Shown: one piece after another, positions 35,144-43,361 of the stretch
How positions within the stretch are numbered: position 1 is the stretch's first letter
Layout: every line of letters starts with the position of its first letter
Assembly: GCA_012838135.1 (NCBI GenBank)
Contig: DUPV01000050.1
Location: forward strand, 1-46,405
DNA: 46,405 nt
Source: Clostridiaceae bacterium
GTDB lineage: Bacteria; Bacillota; Clostridia; Saccharofermentanales; DTU023
Direction of reading: 5' to 3'
Program-made: the position numbers and the translations under genes
Notes under the pieces: model-generated
Told to the model about the DNA's origin: nothing
The model's database searches: none
What the model saw: the letters and a program-made list of their open reading frames with translations, nothing else

Positions 35144-36427
35144 TCAAGTTTCAGCTGTAGCTTTTGCTTTTTTATTGTTTTTCTTTTGATCATCTTTATC
35201 TCTTGTCATACGATAAGTAATGTATTTTACACTTACATTCAAAATCAAGACGATAATCAAAATTACAATTGAAATTGCTGAAGCAAGTTCAAAGTTCGGT
35301 TGTTCTCCACTCATAACTGTCCAGATGTGTACTGCTAAGGAAGTACCACGTGAATTCCAAGCAGGATTATCCATGATCGCTGTACCCATAGTAAAAATCA
35401 GAGCTGCCGACTCGCCGATGATCCGACTGATCGACAAAAGTGTTGCACTTAAAATACCCGGCATAGCATTAGGAATGATGATTTTATATATTGTTTGAAA
35501 CTGAGTAGCACCCATTGACAAACTAGCCATTCTATATCCGTCGGGAACATTGATCAAAGCTTCCTCGGTTTGTCTTATAATAACAGGTAAAAGAATAACT
35601 GCTAAGGTTAATGCACCTAACATCGTACTTTGTCCTGTTATACCCATTAAACGAGTAACTTGAAATAACATTGTCATACCCATTAAACCAAAGATAACAC
35701 TCGGAACACCTGACAATAATTCAATCGAAGATCTGATCCAAGCTGTAAGCTTGTTTTTCGGGGCTAATTCATGTAAATAAATTGCAGCAAAAACACCGAT
35801 CGGTAAAGCAATAATCAAGGTTAGGCCAATCAAAAGTAAAGTTGTAATGATAGAACCTTTAAGTCCGCCGCCTTCAGTTTGAGCATAAAAGTCAACTACT
35901 TCCTGAGAATCATTATCCAAGACTGAAACTAATTCTTCAGATGTTTTACCTTGTGTTGCAGTTAAACCGGCAGATTTCTTTTCGCCTTCAAGATTAATAT
36001 AGGATATTTTTTTCAAAAACAAGCCTTCTTCCATACCGAATTTTTCACCTTGTCTGGGTCCTGCAGTAGTGATTTTTCCATCTTGTAAAGGTGATTCAGG
36101 ATCGAGAAAAACAACTTCCATCTGTGATTCTTTTGCCGCATTAATGCTGTCTACAAAGGCCACACCGTATTTTTCCGAAAAGAAGGCATCCTCAGGGAGT
36201 GTATCAGGAGCTGTGAAAGCACCATGTTCATCCCAATCGATATGGTCATAACCAGCCATCAGATTTTCTGAATTATAATTATTTTTCAACAAATCCCAGT
36301 TTAAAGTAGACCAGCCACGTTTAAAAATAAACACGAATATCGCAATCAGCACAAGAGCGGAAATACCAGATGACAGCCAGGTAAAGCCTTCAGCTATTCT
36401 ATCTTTTATTATTCTTATTCTATTCAT
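35144..36427 (-). CDS. pstA: Phosphate ABC transporter permease with a long extracytoplasmic insert
   Basis: PstA and PstC form the channel for phosphate. The C-terminal 240 residues are a standard PstA core: GSIITTLLLIGLTLIIALPIGVFAAIYLHELA, a PSVIFGLMG stretch, the EAA loop (PDGYRMASLSMGATQFQTI then IIIPNAMPGILSA), and SRIIGESAAL. At 427 residues it is well above the usual 280-300. The extra sequence lies between the first helix (about 18-36) and the second (about 195), a roughly 150-residue acidic domain including DHIDWDEHGAFTAPDTLPED. It should be outside the membrane, near PstS. The C-terminus is Lys-rich. The frame is intact, so the insert is real. Its role is unknown. Confidence 0.92.
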   Translation of the reverse strand: MNRIRIIKDRIAEGFTWLSSGISALVLIAIFVFIFKRGWSTLNWDLLKNNYNSENLMAGYDHIDWDEHGAFTAPDTLPEDAFFSEKYGVAFVDSINAAKESQMEVVFLDPESPLQDGKITTAGPRQGEKFGMEEGLFLKKISYINLEGEKKSAGLTATQGKTSEELVSVLDNDSQEVVDFYAQTEGGGLKGSIITTLLLIGLTLIIALPIGVFAAIYLHELAPKNKLTAWIRSSIELLSGVPSVIFGLMGMTMLFQVTRLMGITGQSTMLGALTLAVILLPVIIRQTEEALINVPDGYRMASLSMGATQFQTIYKIIIPNAMPGILSATLLSISRIIGESAALIFTMGTAIMDNPAWNSRGTSLAVHIWTVMSGEQPNFELASAISIVILIIVLILNVSVKYITYRMTRDKDDQKKNNKKAKATAET

Positions 36428-36548
36428 ATTAATATCTCATATTTTCTTACATAGTTTACAGAGATTAGAAAACTAAACAAATTGGTTAGATAAAAATGAT
36501 TAAATTCATTCACAAAAGAATATAAAAATCCTCTAATCAATCAGATAA

Positions 36549-37508
36549 CTAATCTCCCGACTCCATTTTTTTACGTAATGCATTAATCGCTAAGTTGGTG
36601 ATCAGAATAATGATCATTAAAACAATACCGACCGAGAAACGTACGTCATAATCGACACCTACAGTTTCATGTAAGCCTGATAACATTGTTGTGGTTAATG
36701 TTCTGGTTAAATCAAACGGATTCCAAGTCGGACCAACGAAAGCATTACCGGCAACCATTGAAACAGCTGTCGCTTCACCGAATGCTCTGCCTAACCCCAG
36801 GATTAGTCCGGCAAATATACCTGATTTCGCAGATGAAAGTACAACCTTAAAGTTGGTTTGTGTTCTGGAAGCACCAAGTGCTAAAGAACCAAGCTCATGA
36901 CTTTCCGGAACTGCACGAATTGCAACCACTGCCATCGAAGTAATGGTCGGATAAATCATTATTGCCAATAAAAGAATAACTGCCAACATCGAGTTACCGC
37001 CAAAGGTAGTATAGTTAAACCAACCTGCTATTTTTTCAACAATGTCGGTAATAGCACCTGAGGCAAAAACACCGTAAACAACTGATGGAATTGCCGCCAG
37101 TAATTCAACAACCGTAGTTAAAGCATTACTTAATCTTTTCGGAGCAATTTTCACAATCATTAAAGCTGACAATACAGATAAGGGGAAAGCAATTAATCCG
37201 GCAAAAAAAGCCGTGATAATCGTATTAATTACGATGAATAATACGCCGTAAACACCTTGATCACTACGCCATCTCATACCCGTCAGGAACTCTCCCAATG
37301 AAACGGGATTTTCATAGCCCGGTAAGAAAACCTGAATACCACGCGCGGCTACGAAGAAAACAATCAGAATAATCATCAATGCAGCAATCAATCCGCATAA
37401 GCGGAAAATAAATTGCATAGTACGATCGACAGACTTGTAAAGAGAACGGCGCTTTGCAGACCGTTCTCTTATTAAAGTTTTACTTTTATTTTGTTGTTCA
37501 GTAGTCAT
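36549..37508 (-). CDS. pstC: Phosphate ABC transporter permease
   Basis: PstC is the other membrane half of the transporter. The 319 residues include six helices, with LCGLIAALMIILIVFFVAARG first and the PstC signature GIQVFLPGYENPVSLGEFL behind it. Also visible are VELLAAIPSVVYGVFA, TSMAVVAIRAVPESHELGS, the EAA loop ALGASRTQTNFKVVL and GLGRAFGEATAVSMVAG. The N-terminus is basic (RERSAKRRSLYK). It lies between pstS, with two hairpins in the 126-base gap, and pstA. Lower expression than pstS is expected because of those hairpins. Confidence 0.95.
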   Translation of the reverse strand: MTTEQQNKSKTLIRERSAKRRSLYKSVDRTMQFIFRLCGLIAALMIILIVFFVAARGIQVFLPGYENPVSLGEFLTGMRWRSDQGVYGVLFIVINTIITAFFAGLIAFPLSVLSALMIVKIAPKRLSNALTTVVELLAAIPSVVYGVFASGAITDIVEKIAGWFNYTTFGGNSMLAVILLLAIMIYPTITSMAVVAIRAVPESHELGSLALGASRTQTNFKVVLSSAKSGIFAGLILGLGRAFGEATAVSMVAGNAFVGPTWNPFDLTRTLTTTMLSGLHETVGVDYDVRFSVGIVLMIIILITNLAINALRKKMESGD

Positions 37509-37530
37509 AGAAACTCTCTTTTATTCTGCT

Positions 37531-37596
37531 GTTTCAGTAGTTAGAAGAAACTACTGAAACATATTTTAATTTTATTGTTTCAGTAATTACCGAAAC
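37531..37596 (-). terminator. Two tandem hairpins between pstS and pstC
   Basis: GTTTCAGTAGTT (37531-37542) pairs perfectly with AACTACTGAAAC (37549-37560) over 12 bp. A second, related palindrome GTTTCAGTAATTACCGAAAC occupies 37577-37596. The first is followed on the minus strand by AGCAGAATAAAAG, not a strong U-run. They probably stabilise the pstS mRNA 3' end or cut read-through, giving excess binding protein over permease. Confidence 0.6.
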
Positions 37597-37634
37597 TTGC
37601 TTTGAATAAAACTTTCTTTGCTAAGTTATTATAA

Positions 37635-38735
37635 TTATTTAGCAATATCTTCCCAATTGGCAGCTGCACCTGTGAAGATATCAAATAGATTTTGTTTTGT
37701 GAAGTTTTTCACCGGATTATTCTTTTCAACAACTACTACGATAGCATCGTCACAATATTTATCTGCACTGATGGCATCTTTTGTTGGCTCTTCATCTTTG
37801 AATTTACGTGAAGCAAATCCGATATCTGAAGCGTTAGGACCGTCTTTGTCACCGCCTAATGTACGTTTCCAGCCGTCACCTGAACCTGTTTGGTTTACAA
37901 CCATATCAAAGTTACCTGCTAAAGGTTGGAATGCTTCCAAAGCAGCTTTCAATGATTTTTCAACTGATGTTGAACCACCGGTTGTAATAGTGAGGCCTGA
38001 ATTATCTTGATCAACGATCGGATGATCAGCTTTGAGTTCATCCCATGATTTGCTGTCTTCTACATCAACGATTCCGCCGGCACTCAAAACAGCTTCTTTA
38101 CCTTCGGTTGATTCAGTCAAGAATACGATGAAAGCTTTAACTAATTGTTCTAATTCGTCACTTTCGTAGTCACCTGCAGCACGTGTTGTATAGCAGAAAG
38201 GACGGCTTAAAAGATAAGAACCGTCAATTACGGTTTCAACTGAAGGTTCTACGCCTTCATAATTTGCCGGTTGCAGGTTATTGGCTGCAAAGTCAGTTGT
38301 TAATGAAACATAACCAATACCTTGAACGTCATCGCCAACTTTGGTTGCCATATCACCGTTTGAGGAAACTTCATTAGCATTATCGGTTAATTGATCTTTG
38401 AAACCAACAACACTTTCAAAACCTTCACGAGTTCCTGATGCGGCATCACGAGTATAAACATTAATTTGTCCGGTCATTTTGCCACCGTCAGCTGCAGTTT
38501 CTTTTACTTCAACCTCTTTTTCTGTTTCTTTTTCAGTCTCTTTTTTTGTTTCTTTTTCAGTCTCTTTTTTTGTTTCTTTTTCTGTTTCTTTCTCAGTTTT
38601 TTCTTCTTTTTTTACTTCTTCTTTAGTTTCTTTTTCTTCTTTTTCATCTTTTTTGTCGCCACCACATGCGGTTACAACTGAAATCATCATAACTAAAGCG
38701 AGCATAAGAACTAAGATTTTCTTTAAATTTTTCAC
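37635..38735 (-). CDS. pstS: Phosphate-binding lipoprotein PstS, apparently circularly permuted
   Basis: A signal with lipobox precedes Cys24 (VMMISVVTACGGDKK), so it is a surface lipoprotein that feeds phosphate to PstCA. A Lys/Glu/Thr repeat linker follows. The folded part starts with the half that normally comes second: INVYTRDAASGTREGFESV, then GVEPSVETVIDGSYLLSRPF and KAFIVFLTESTEGKEAV. The half that normally comes first follows: ITTGGSTSVEKSLKAALEAF, ASDIGFASRKFKDEE and NLFDIFTGAAANWEDIAK, which ends the protein. Canonical PstS runs IF.G.I.NW directly into REAGSGTR, exactly where this protein has its two ends. I use the GTG at 38735, eight bases after GGAGG, and not the longer frame. 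Length is 366 residues. The phosphate-contact motifs (GSTS, SGTR) are kept. Confidence 0.88.
   Translation of the reverse strand: MKNLKKILVLMLALVMMISVVTACGGDKKDEKEEKETKEEVKKEEKTEKETEKETKKETEKETKKETEKETEKEVEVKETAADGGKMTGQINVYTRDAASGTREGFESVVGFKDQLTDNANEVSSNGDMATKVGDDVQGIGYVSLTTDFAANNLQPANYEGVEPSVETVIDGSYLLSRPFCYTTRAAGDYESDELEQLVKAFIVFLTESTEGKEAVLSAGGIVDVEDSKSWDELKADHPIVDQDNSGLTITTGGSTSVEKSLKAALEAFQPLAGNFDMVVNQTGSGDGWKRTLGGDKDGPNASDIGFASRKFKDEEPTKDAISADKYCDDAIVVVVEKNNPVKNFTKQNLFDIFTGAAANWEDIAK
38515..38600 (-). repeat. Degenerate 24-bp repeat coding for the KETEKET linker of PstS
   Basis: On the plus strand CAGTCTCTTTTTTTGTTTCT plus TTTT recurs with a 24-base period (for example from 38534 and 38558), with partial copies to either side. 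It encodes KETEKETK-like units of the charged linker between the lipid anchor and the binding domain. Copy-number change would keep the frame. Confidence 0.8.
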
Positions 38736-38869
38736 TTTTCTACCTCCAGATAGTATATTGATTAACTTTTTTGTTAGATAATAAGTAATGTTCATTAATA
38801 CTGTTTGTACTTTGTAACTTACTCATTATCACTGCAAAATGTTTTTTAAGTTATAGAAGACTGAAAAAA

Positions 38870-38899
38870 CAGAAGAATAAATAATAAAGCAATTCTTCT
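38870..38899 (-). terminator. Attenuator-like hairpin in the pstS leader
   Basis: On the minus strand AGAAGAAT (38892-38899) pairs with ATTCTTCT (38871-38878), and GTTTTTT follows directly. It lies between the predicted promoter and the pstS start. The stem is only 8 bp and AT-rich, so termination would be partial at best. Confidence 0.35.
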
Positions 38900-38927
38900 C
38901 TTTGATTTTCTTCATAACCAACGTTAG

Positions 38928-38990
38928 CTTATCTGGAGTTTGTTATTACAAGATAAAACAATTGTAAAATCCATGTTAAGAGGATGTTTG
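38928..38990 (-). promoter_or_regulatory. Pho box and promoter of the pst-pho operon
   Basis: Four hexamers spaced by exactly five bases read, on the minus strand, CAAACA, TTAACA, TTTACA and TTTATC (plus 38985-38990, 38974-38979, 38963-38968 and 38952-38957). This fits the Bacillus PhoP consensus TT(A/T/C)ACA with an 11-bp period. A GATAAG (38928-38933) 18 bases downstream could be the -10. It implies activation by PhoP~P under phosphate limitation, with an untranslated leader of about 190 bases. Confidence 0.8.
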
Positions 38991-39060
38991 TCATCTGATT
39001 TTCGGTGAAACATACAATTTTCGAGCTATAAACATCATTCTCTTTGGGATATTTACAGCT

Positions 39061-39786
39061 CTAATCTGCAAGCCGGCAGGCAGAATATAATTTAGTTCGT
39101 TCAGCTTCGGTTAGGATACGGATTTCACCCGGCGCTAAGTCAGGATCAAGTTCTAAATCGGCAATCCGAATTCGTTTCAGATATTTGACTTCGCGTCCGG
39201 TAGATTTTGCCATCCGTTTTACCTGATGATATTGTCCTTCGCAGACTGTAAGATAAGCTTCGAAACCGTCAACCAATTCCAGTTTTGCAGGTTTGAATTC
39301 GGTTCCGTCAAGTATTTTAAAACCTTGAGCAAATTTTTCAACATCTTGCTGGTCAAACGGGCGACCTTGAGTTATTAAATGGTATTCTTTTTCGATTCCC
39401 CATTTCGGTGAACAAATCCGATGTGATAATTGGCCGTCATTGGTTAGCAATAATAAGCCTTCGGTATCTTTATCCAAGCGGCCGACCGGCACAAGGCCTT
39501 TATTTTGCCATTTTTGCGGAATAAATTCAGCTATTGTATCATGACGTGTATCAGTTAGAGCTGTGATAAAACCCGGCGGTTTATTCAACATAAATGTCAA
39601 TGAATTATGAATTTCCGCTTGATTACCATCAACTGAAATTTGGTTGATCGATTGCAGTGAAACTTTTAAACCTCCATCAGTTATAATTTCACCCGCTAAT
39701 TCAACTCTGCCCTCTTTAAGTAATCGCTTTACTTCTCTACGTGTTCCATAACCGGATTTCGCCAAAATTTTATCTATACGTTCCAT
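39061..39786 (-). CDS. RsuA/RluB-family pseudouridine synthase
   Basis: This enzyme converts a uridine in rRNA to pseudouridine. An S4 RNA-binding domain comes first (MERIDKILAKSGYGTRREVK, then LLKEGRVELAGE). The catalytic domain has LTFMLNKPPGFITA and the catalytic Asp105 in VGRLDKDTEGLLLLTND. The C-terminal signature EGQYHQVKRMAKSTGREVKYLKR is also present. At 241 residues with this layout it is nearest to RsuA (16S position 516 in E. coli) or its Bacillus homologue YtzG; target choice cannot be settled by eye. It diverges from the rtcB gene. A perfect 9-bp inverted repeat (AATTCTATT/AATAGAATT, about 39876-39908) lies in the shared upstream region. Confidence 0.92.
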   Translation of the reverse strand: MERIDKILAKSGYGTRREVKRLLKEGRVELAGEIITDGGLKVSLQSINQISVDGNQAEIHNSLTFMLNKPPGFITALTDTRHDTIAEFIPQKWQNKGLVPVGRLDKDTEGLLLLTNDGQLSHRICSPKWGIEKEYHLITQGRPFDQQDVEKFAQGFKILDGTEFKPAKLELVDGFEAYLTVCEGQYHQVKRMAKSTGREVKYLKRIRIADLELDPDLAPGEIRILTEAERTKLYSACRLAD

Positions 39787-39957
39787 TTTATTTTGTAAAT
39801 ATCCTTAATATTCCCATCATTTTTTTGTTCTATTTCCTGTACTCTATACGTTCAGTACCTTATATTATTACTTAATTCTATTTTGGATTCTACTCCGGAA
39901 TAGAATTCATATTATTCATCGGAACACAGCAAATATATTCTGAAGACCAGTGACAAG

Positions 39958-39986
39958 ATGACAATAAAAAAGTTCTATGATATATT
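39958..39986 (+). promoter_or_regulatory. Promoter of the rtcB gene
   Basis: ATGACA (39958-39963) and TATATT (39981-39986) are 17 bases apart, each one base from consensus. The rtcB ATG follows 53 bases later. No sigma-54 type -24/-12 pair is seen, unlike proteobacterial rtc operons. Confidence 0.5.
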
Positions 39987-40039
39987 GCATAAAATCCCCG
40001 GGAATTCTATATCTAATAACTAATGAAGGCAGAACAAAA

Positions 40040-41236
40040 ATGTTAGAAATTAAAGGAAAATTTAATACGGCAATCAGTTTTGCTAAAGTGATCGAAAAAG
40101 ATGCAATTATGCAAATCCAAAGAATGTGTGATTACGAATTTACCAAGGGAAGCAAAATCAGAATCATGCCTGACGTACACTATGGTAAAGGATGTACAAT
40201 CGGCACAACAATGACCATCAAAGACAAAGTCGTTCCCAATATTGTCGGTGTAGATATCGGCTGCGGTATGTACACAGTCAATTTGGGTAAAAATGATATC
40301 GACTTGAAAAGGTTTGATCAGGTTGCACATTTTATTCCTTCCGGTAAAAATGTCTGGGAAAATCGCAGGGAAAAATTTGATTTAACCGTCATGCGTTGCT
40401 ATAGGGATTTGTATGATACTAAAAGAATAGAACGTAGTATTGGTACTCTCGGTGGCGGTAATCATTTTATTGAAATTGACCGAGCTGAAGACGGAACCAA
40501 TTACCTGGTAATTCATAGTGGAAGTAGAAATCTCGGCAAACAAGTTGCAGATCTTTATCAAAAACTTGCCATTGACTTGAACAAAGGTAAAGAAGCCTAC
40601 TTTAAGCAAAGAGATCAAATCATCGAATTCTACAAAACTCAAGGTAGACGTAAAGAAATCCAGGTTGCTCTTAAAAACTTATATTGGACAGAGAAAAAAC
40701 CTACTATACCGGAAGATTTATGTTTCTTATATGGCAAATATATGGACGACTATTTACATGACGTTGAAATTTGCCAAAACTATGCCAAAAGAAATCGAGA
40801 AAAAATGGTTGAAATCATTTTGGAAAAAACCGGACTTACCGGCACAGATGCTTTCCATACTATTCATAATTATATTGATACAGAAGAAATGATTTTACGC
40901 AAAGGGGCAATTTCAGCCAGAAAAGGAGAAAAAGTTCTGATACCGATCAATATGAGAGATGGCTCAATTTTGGCATATGGTAAAGGAAACCCGGAATGGA
41001 ATTACTCAGCCCCACATGGTGCAGGCAGAATTATGTCGAGAACCAAAGCAAAGTCTGAAATTTCTTTAGCTGAATTTAAAAAGGAGATGAAAGGAATCTA
41101 TACCACTTCGGTCAAAGCTTCAACACTTGATGAAGCCCCAATGGCATATAAAGCATTAGAGGATATTATTGACGCTATTAAAGAATCAGTTGACATCATA
41201 GATATCATGAAACCGATTTACAATTTCAAAGCCTGA
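40040..41236 (+). CDS. rtcB: RtcB-type RNA ligase, compact form
   Basis: RtcB joins RNA 2',3'-cyclic phosphate (or 3'-phosphate) and 5'-OH ends using GTP and Mn, in RNA repair. Visible are IMPDVHYGKGCTIGTT, NIVGVDIGCGMYTVNL with the metal-binding Asp and Cys, GTLGGGNHFIEI, IHSGSRNLG and YSAPHGAGRIMSRTKAK, whose His is the guanylation site. At 398 residues from the ATG at 40040 it is shorter than E. coli RtcB (408) and lacks the archaeal intein. A longer frame from 39977 would have no ribosome site and overlaps the predicted promoter, so I reject it. It stands alone, with no rtcA, rtcR or archease. The biological substrate is unknown. Confidence 0.92.
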   Translation: MLEIKGKFNTAISFAKVIEKDAIMQIQRMCDYEFTKGSKIRIMPDVHYGKGCTIGTTMTIKDKVVPNIVGVDIGCGMYTVNLGKNDIDLKRFDQVAHFIPSGKNVWENRREKFDLTVMRCYRDLYDTKRIERSIGTLGGGNHFIEIDRAEDGTNYLVIHSGSRNLGKQVADLYQKLAIDLNKGKEAYFKQRDQIIEFYKTQGRRKEIQVALKNLYWTEKKPTIPEDLCFLYGKYMDDYLHDVEICQNYAKRNREKMVEIILEKTGLTGTDAFHTIHNYIDTEEMILRKGAISARKGEKVLIPINMRDGSILAYGKGNPEWNYSAPHGAGRIMSRTKAKSEISLAEFKKEMKGIYTTSVKASTLDEAPMAYKALEDIIDAIKESVDIIDIMKPIYNFKA

Positions 41237-41341
41237 AACTGAGGAATTTTTTATTTAAGCCAAATCTTCCTTCATTAAGTGATCCTGGGTAACTTTGCAA
41301 TTAAATAATTATTTATTCGGGTTAATGTATAAGATATATTA

Positions 41342-41962
41342 TTATAGAATTAAAGTTTCGCCTCCAATTACATCAATCGCTTCTTGCTCTATACTGAGTT
41401 GCCCGGAATTATTATTAAAAACAGTAACTGAACAATTTTTGATTGATTTGATTAAGTCCCGTCGAGTCAAAATTAAATTGCGTACAACAGAAATTGTATT
41501 ATAGATTAATGCACCATGTGAAAAAGCAATGACTGTTTCATTTTCATGTTGAATGAGCATCTTGTCGAGAAATGTTTTTGCCCGATACGCTACTTGCCGG
41601 ACTGATTCTCCGCCTTTAGGCGGGACGTAATTACCTAAATCATAGAAATAATTGTATAAATCATGACTTTCGTCAATATCTGTATCTTCATAAGCAAAAC
41701 CTTCATATATTCCGAAAGCCATTTCCATAATTAATGGTTCAAGTATTATATCTGCATCATGACCGAAAACTATTTTGGCAGTCTCTCTGCAGCGATTTAA
41801 CGGACTTGAATAGATCGCATCGAATTTTTTGTTTTGCAATATTTCAGCCAATTTTCGAGCTTCTGTTTCACCAGTTTCATTTAGTGGAATATTAACCTGA
41901 CCTTGCAGCTTGTGCCACTTATTCCACTGAGTTTCACCATGCCTTATCATAAACAATCTCAT
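41342..41962 (-). CDS. Histidine phosphatase (phosphoglycerate mutase-like) family protein
   Basis: The RHG motif is MRLFMIRHGETQWN at the very start, followed by GQVNIPLNETGETEARKLAE and IYSSPLNRCRETAKIV. The second catalytic His is in VIAFSHGALI. This is the branch-2-like phosphatase fold (GpmB/CobC/PhoE type), which hydrolyses small phosphorylated metabolites. Length of 207 residues is normal. I use the ATG at 41962, after GAGAGGTG, not the frame opening eight codons earlier. It lies 49 bases after the LarA-like gene on the same strand and could be the last member of the liv-adh-larA series. The substrate cannot be predicted. Confidence 0.88.
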   Translation of the reverse strand: MRLFMIRHGETQWNKWHKLQGQVNIPLNETGETEARKLAEILQNKKFDAIYSSPLNRCRETAKIVFGHDADIILEPLIMEMAFGIYEGFAYEDTDIDESHDLYNYFYDLGNYVPPKGGESVRQVAYRAKTFLDKMLIQHENETVIAFSHGALIYNTISVVRNLILTRRDLIKSIKNCSVTVFNNNSGQLSIEQEAIDVIGGETLIL

Positions 41963-42011
41963 ATTCACCTCTCGGGCAGAATCCAATTCTCTACTCTACT
42001 TAAAAATACTT

Positions 42012-43307
42012 TTACCACAGGTCTCCATTTTCATCGAATTCCAATTCAAACAGATCACTTGCTATCTCTAAATTATCAATATCTTTTATTTCATTTAAAT
42101 ATGCTTCCGACATAAGTATTTCGCCAATATGCAATGTGTTTTTAATACGAATAATCCGCGGATTTTCCTTATCGATTTCATTACATGTTTTTATCAAAAC
42201 TTGAATCAGCTCTTTATCTGATTCCATAATCATCGGGATTTTAGTTGCACTAAAAGTTGTATTTGTTATCGAATTCATATACATGCTATTCAAGTCTAAA
42301 TCATTGGCAATTCTTTCAGTCATGGCCTCCGCCAAACCTATGCCTATAGCATTGCCATGACTTACTTCTGATAAACCAAAAAGACCTACCTTTTGTGCAT
42401 TAATCCCTCCGCTGATGCCGGTACGGATAAATCTTCCGCTGATATTCGGATCCATACCATCACCACTAAAATTTTTGCCAATTTCATCAACAAGTAAAAC
42501 ATCACAATCATCAACTAATATTCTAGGCATATGAGCATATGCATCTTTGAGAAGTTCCGGTTCTTTTTCAAAAATCTCTGAAGAATCTATGCCTTCTAAA
42601 CGATATGTTTCATCATACGCATTTTCAAGAATAGCCAAACCAAATAAGATGTTTGAATTATCTAGAATTGTCCTGCCAAACAACTGTATGTTTTTTGCCA
42701 TATTGTGAAATCCGGATTCATGACACACTTCCGCGCCATATTGTTTGCCTAAACCGATTGCCATCATCTTCAAGAGACCACTTTCATAATCTCCTCTGAA
42801 TGCTGTATGTGGTTTCACCCTGGCACTAACTATGATACCATCAGCTTCGTACGCATATTTATCAATAAAAACTTCTATGCCTTCGGCATTTTTCCCAATC
42901 GGTACTACTTCCATTGAAGATTTAACGGGGCACCCCATTGTTTCCTCTGTAACACCGAATCCGGCTATCATTTCTTTTTGTCCTTCAGCGGTTGCTCCGC
43001 CATGACTTCCCATGGCAGGAATGATAAAGGGATTTGCACCTTGTTTTTTCACGAAATTAACAATTGATTTTGTAATTTCATCAATATTATTGATCCCTCT
43101 GGAACCTACCGTAATGGCTATGCTCATATCCGGCTTAATTTTATTTTTCAGAAGATCTCGGTTCAATGTTTTAAACACAGTATCTTCTATATAAGAACGC
43201 CCTATACAAGGGCGCTCAAATATTTGTTTAGCTTTAAAAAACTTAGGAATTTTCTGATCGGATACAAGCTTAGTTATTGCCGGTCTTTTTCTGTTCTGTA
43301 AGTTCAT
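42012..43307 (-). CDS. LarA-like nickel-dependent hydroxy-acid racemase homologue (DUF2088)
   Basis: LarA racemises lactate using the nickel-pincer cofactor NPN; relatives (LarAHs) act on other 2-hydroxy acids. LarA's key residues appear to be kept: His102 in MGSHGGATAEG, His167 in RVKPHTAFRG, Lys180 in SGLLKMMAIGLGK (the NPN-bearing lysine is Lys184 in Lactobacillus LarA) and His196 in GAEVCHESG. Lys180 and His196 are 16 apart, as in LarA. The 431 residues differ enough from LarA that lactate need not be the substrate. It follows the zinc alcohol dehydrogenase gene by 54 bases, downstream of LivFGM. NPN synthesis genes larB, larC and larE are not in the window. Confidence 0.8.
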   Translation of the reverse strand: MNLQNRKRPAITKLVSDQKIPKFFKAKQIFERPCIGRSYIEDTVFKTLNRDLLKNKIKPDMSIAITVGSRGINNIDEITKSIVNFVKKQGANPFIIPAMGSHGGATAEGQKEMIAGFGVTEETMGCPVKSSMEVVPIGKNAEGIEVFIDKYAYEADGIIVSARVKPHTAFRGDYESGLLKMMAIGLGKQYGAEVCHESGFHNMAKNIQLFGRTILDNSNILFGLAILENAYDETYRLEGIDSSEIFEKEPELLKDAYAHMPRILVDDCDVLLVDEIGKNFSGDGMDPNISGRFIRTGISGGINAQKVGLFGLSEVSHGNAIGIGLAEAMTERIANDLDLNSMYMNSITNTTFSATKIPMIMESDKELIQVLIKTCNEIDKENPRIIRIKNTLHIGEILMSEAYLNEIKDIDNLEIASDLFELEFDENGDLW

Positions 43308-43361
43308 AATCCATAGTCCTCCTTGGAAAACTTGCAGCGAACTTAACTGAAAAATTAATAC

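Noticed and set aside
38466-38781. Phe/Ser-rich plus-strand open frames
   Set aside because: They are the antisense of the Lys/Glu/Thr repeat linker of pstS and only reflect its low-complexity DNA.
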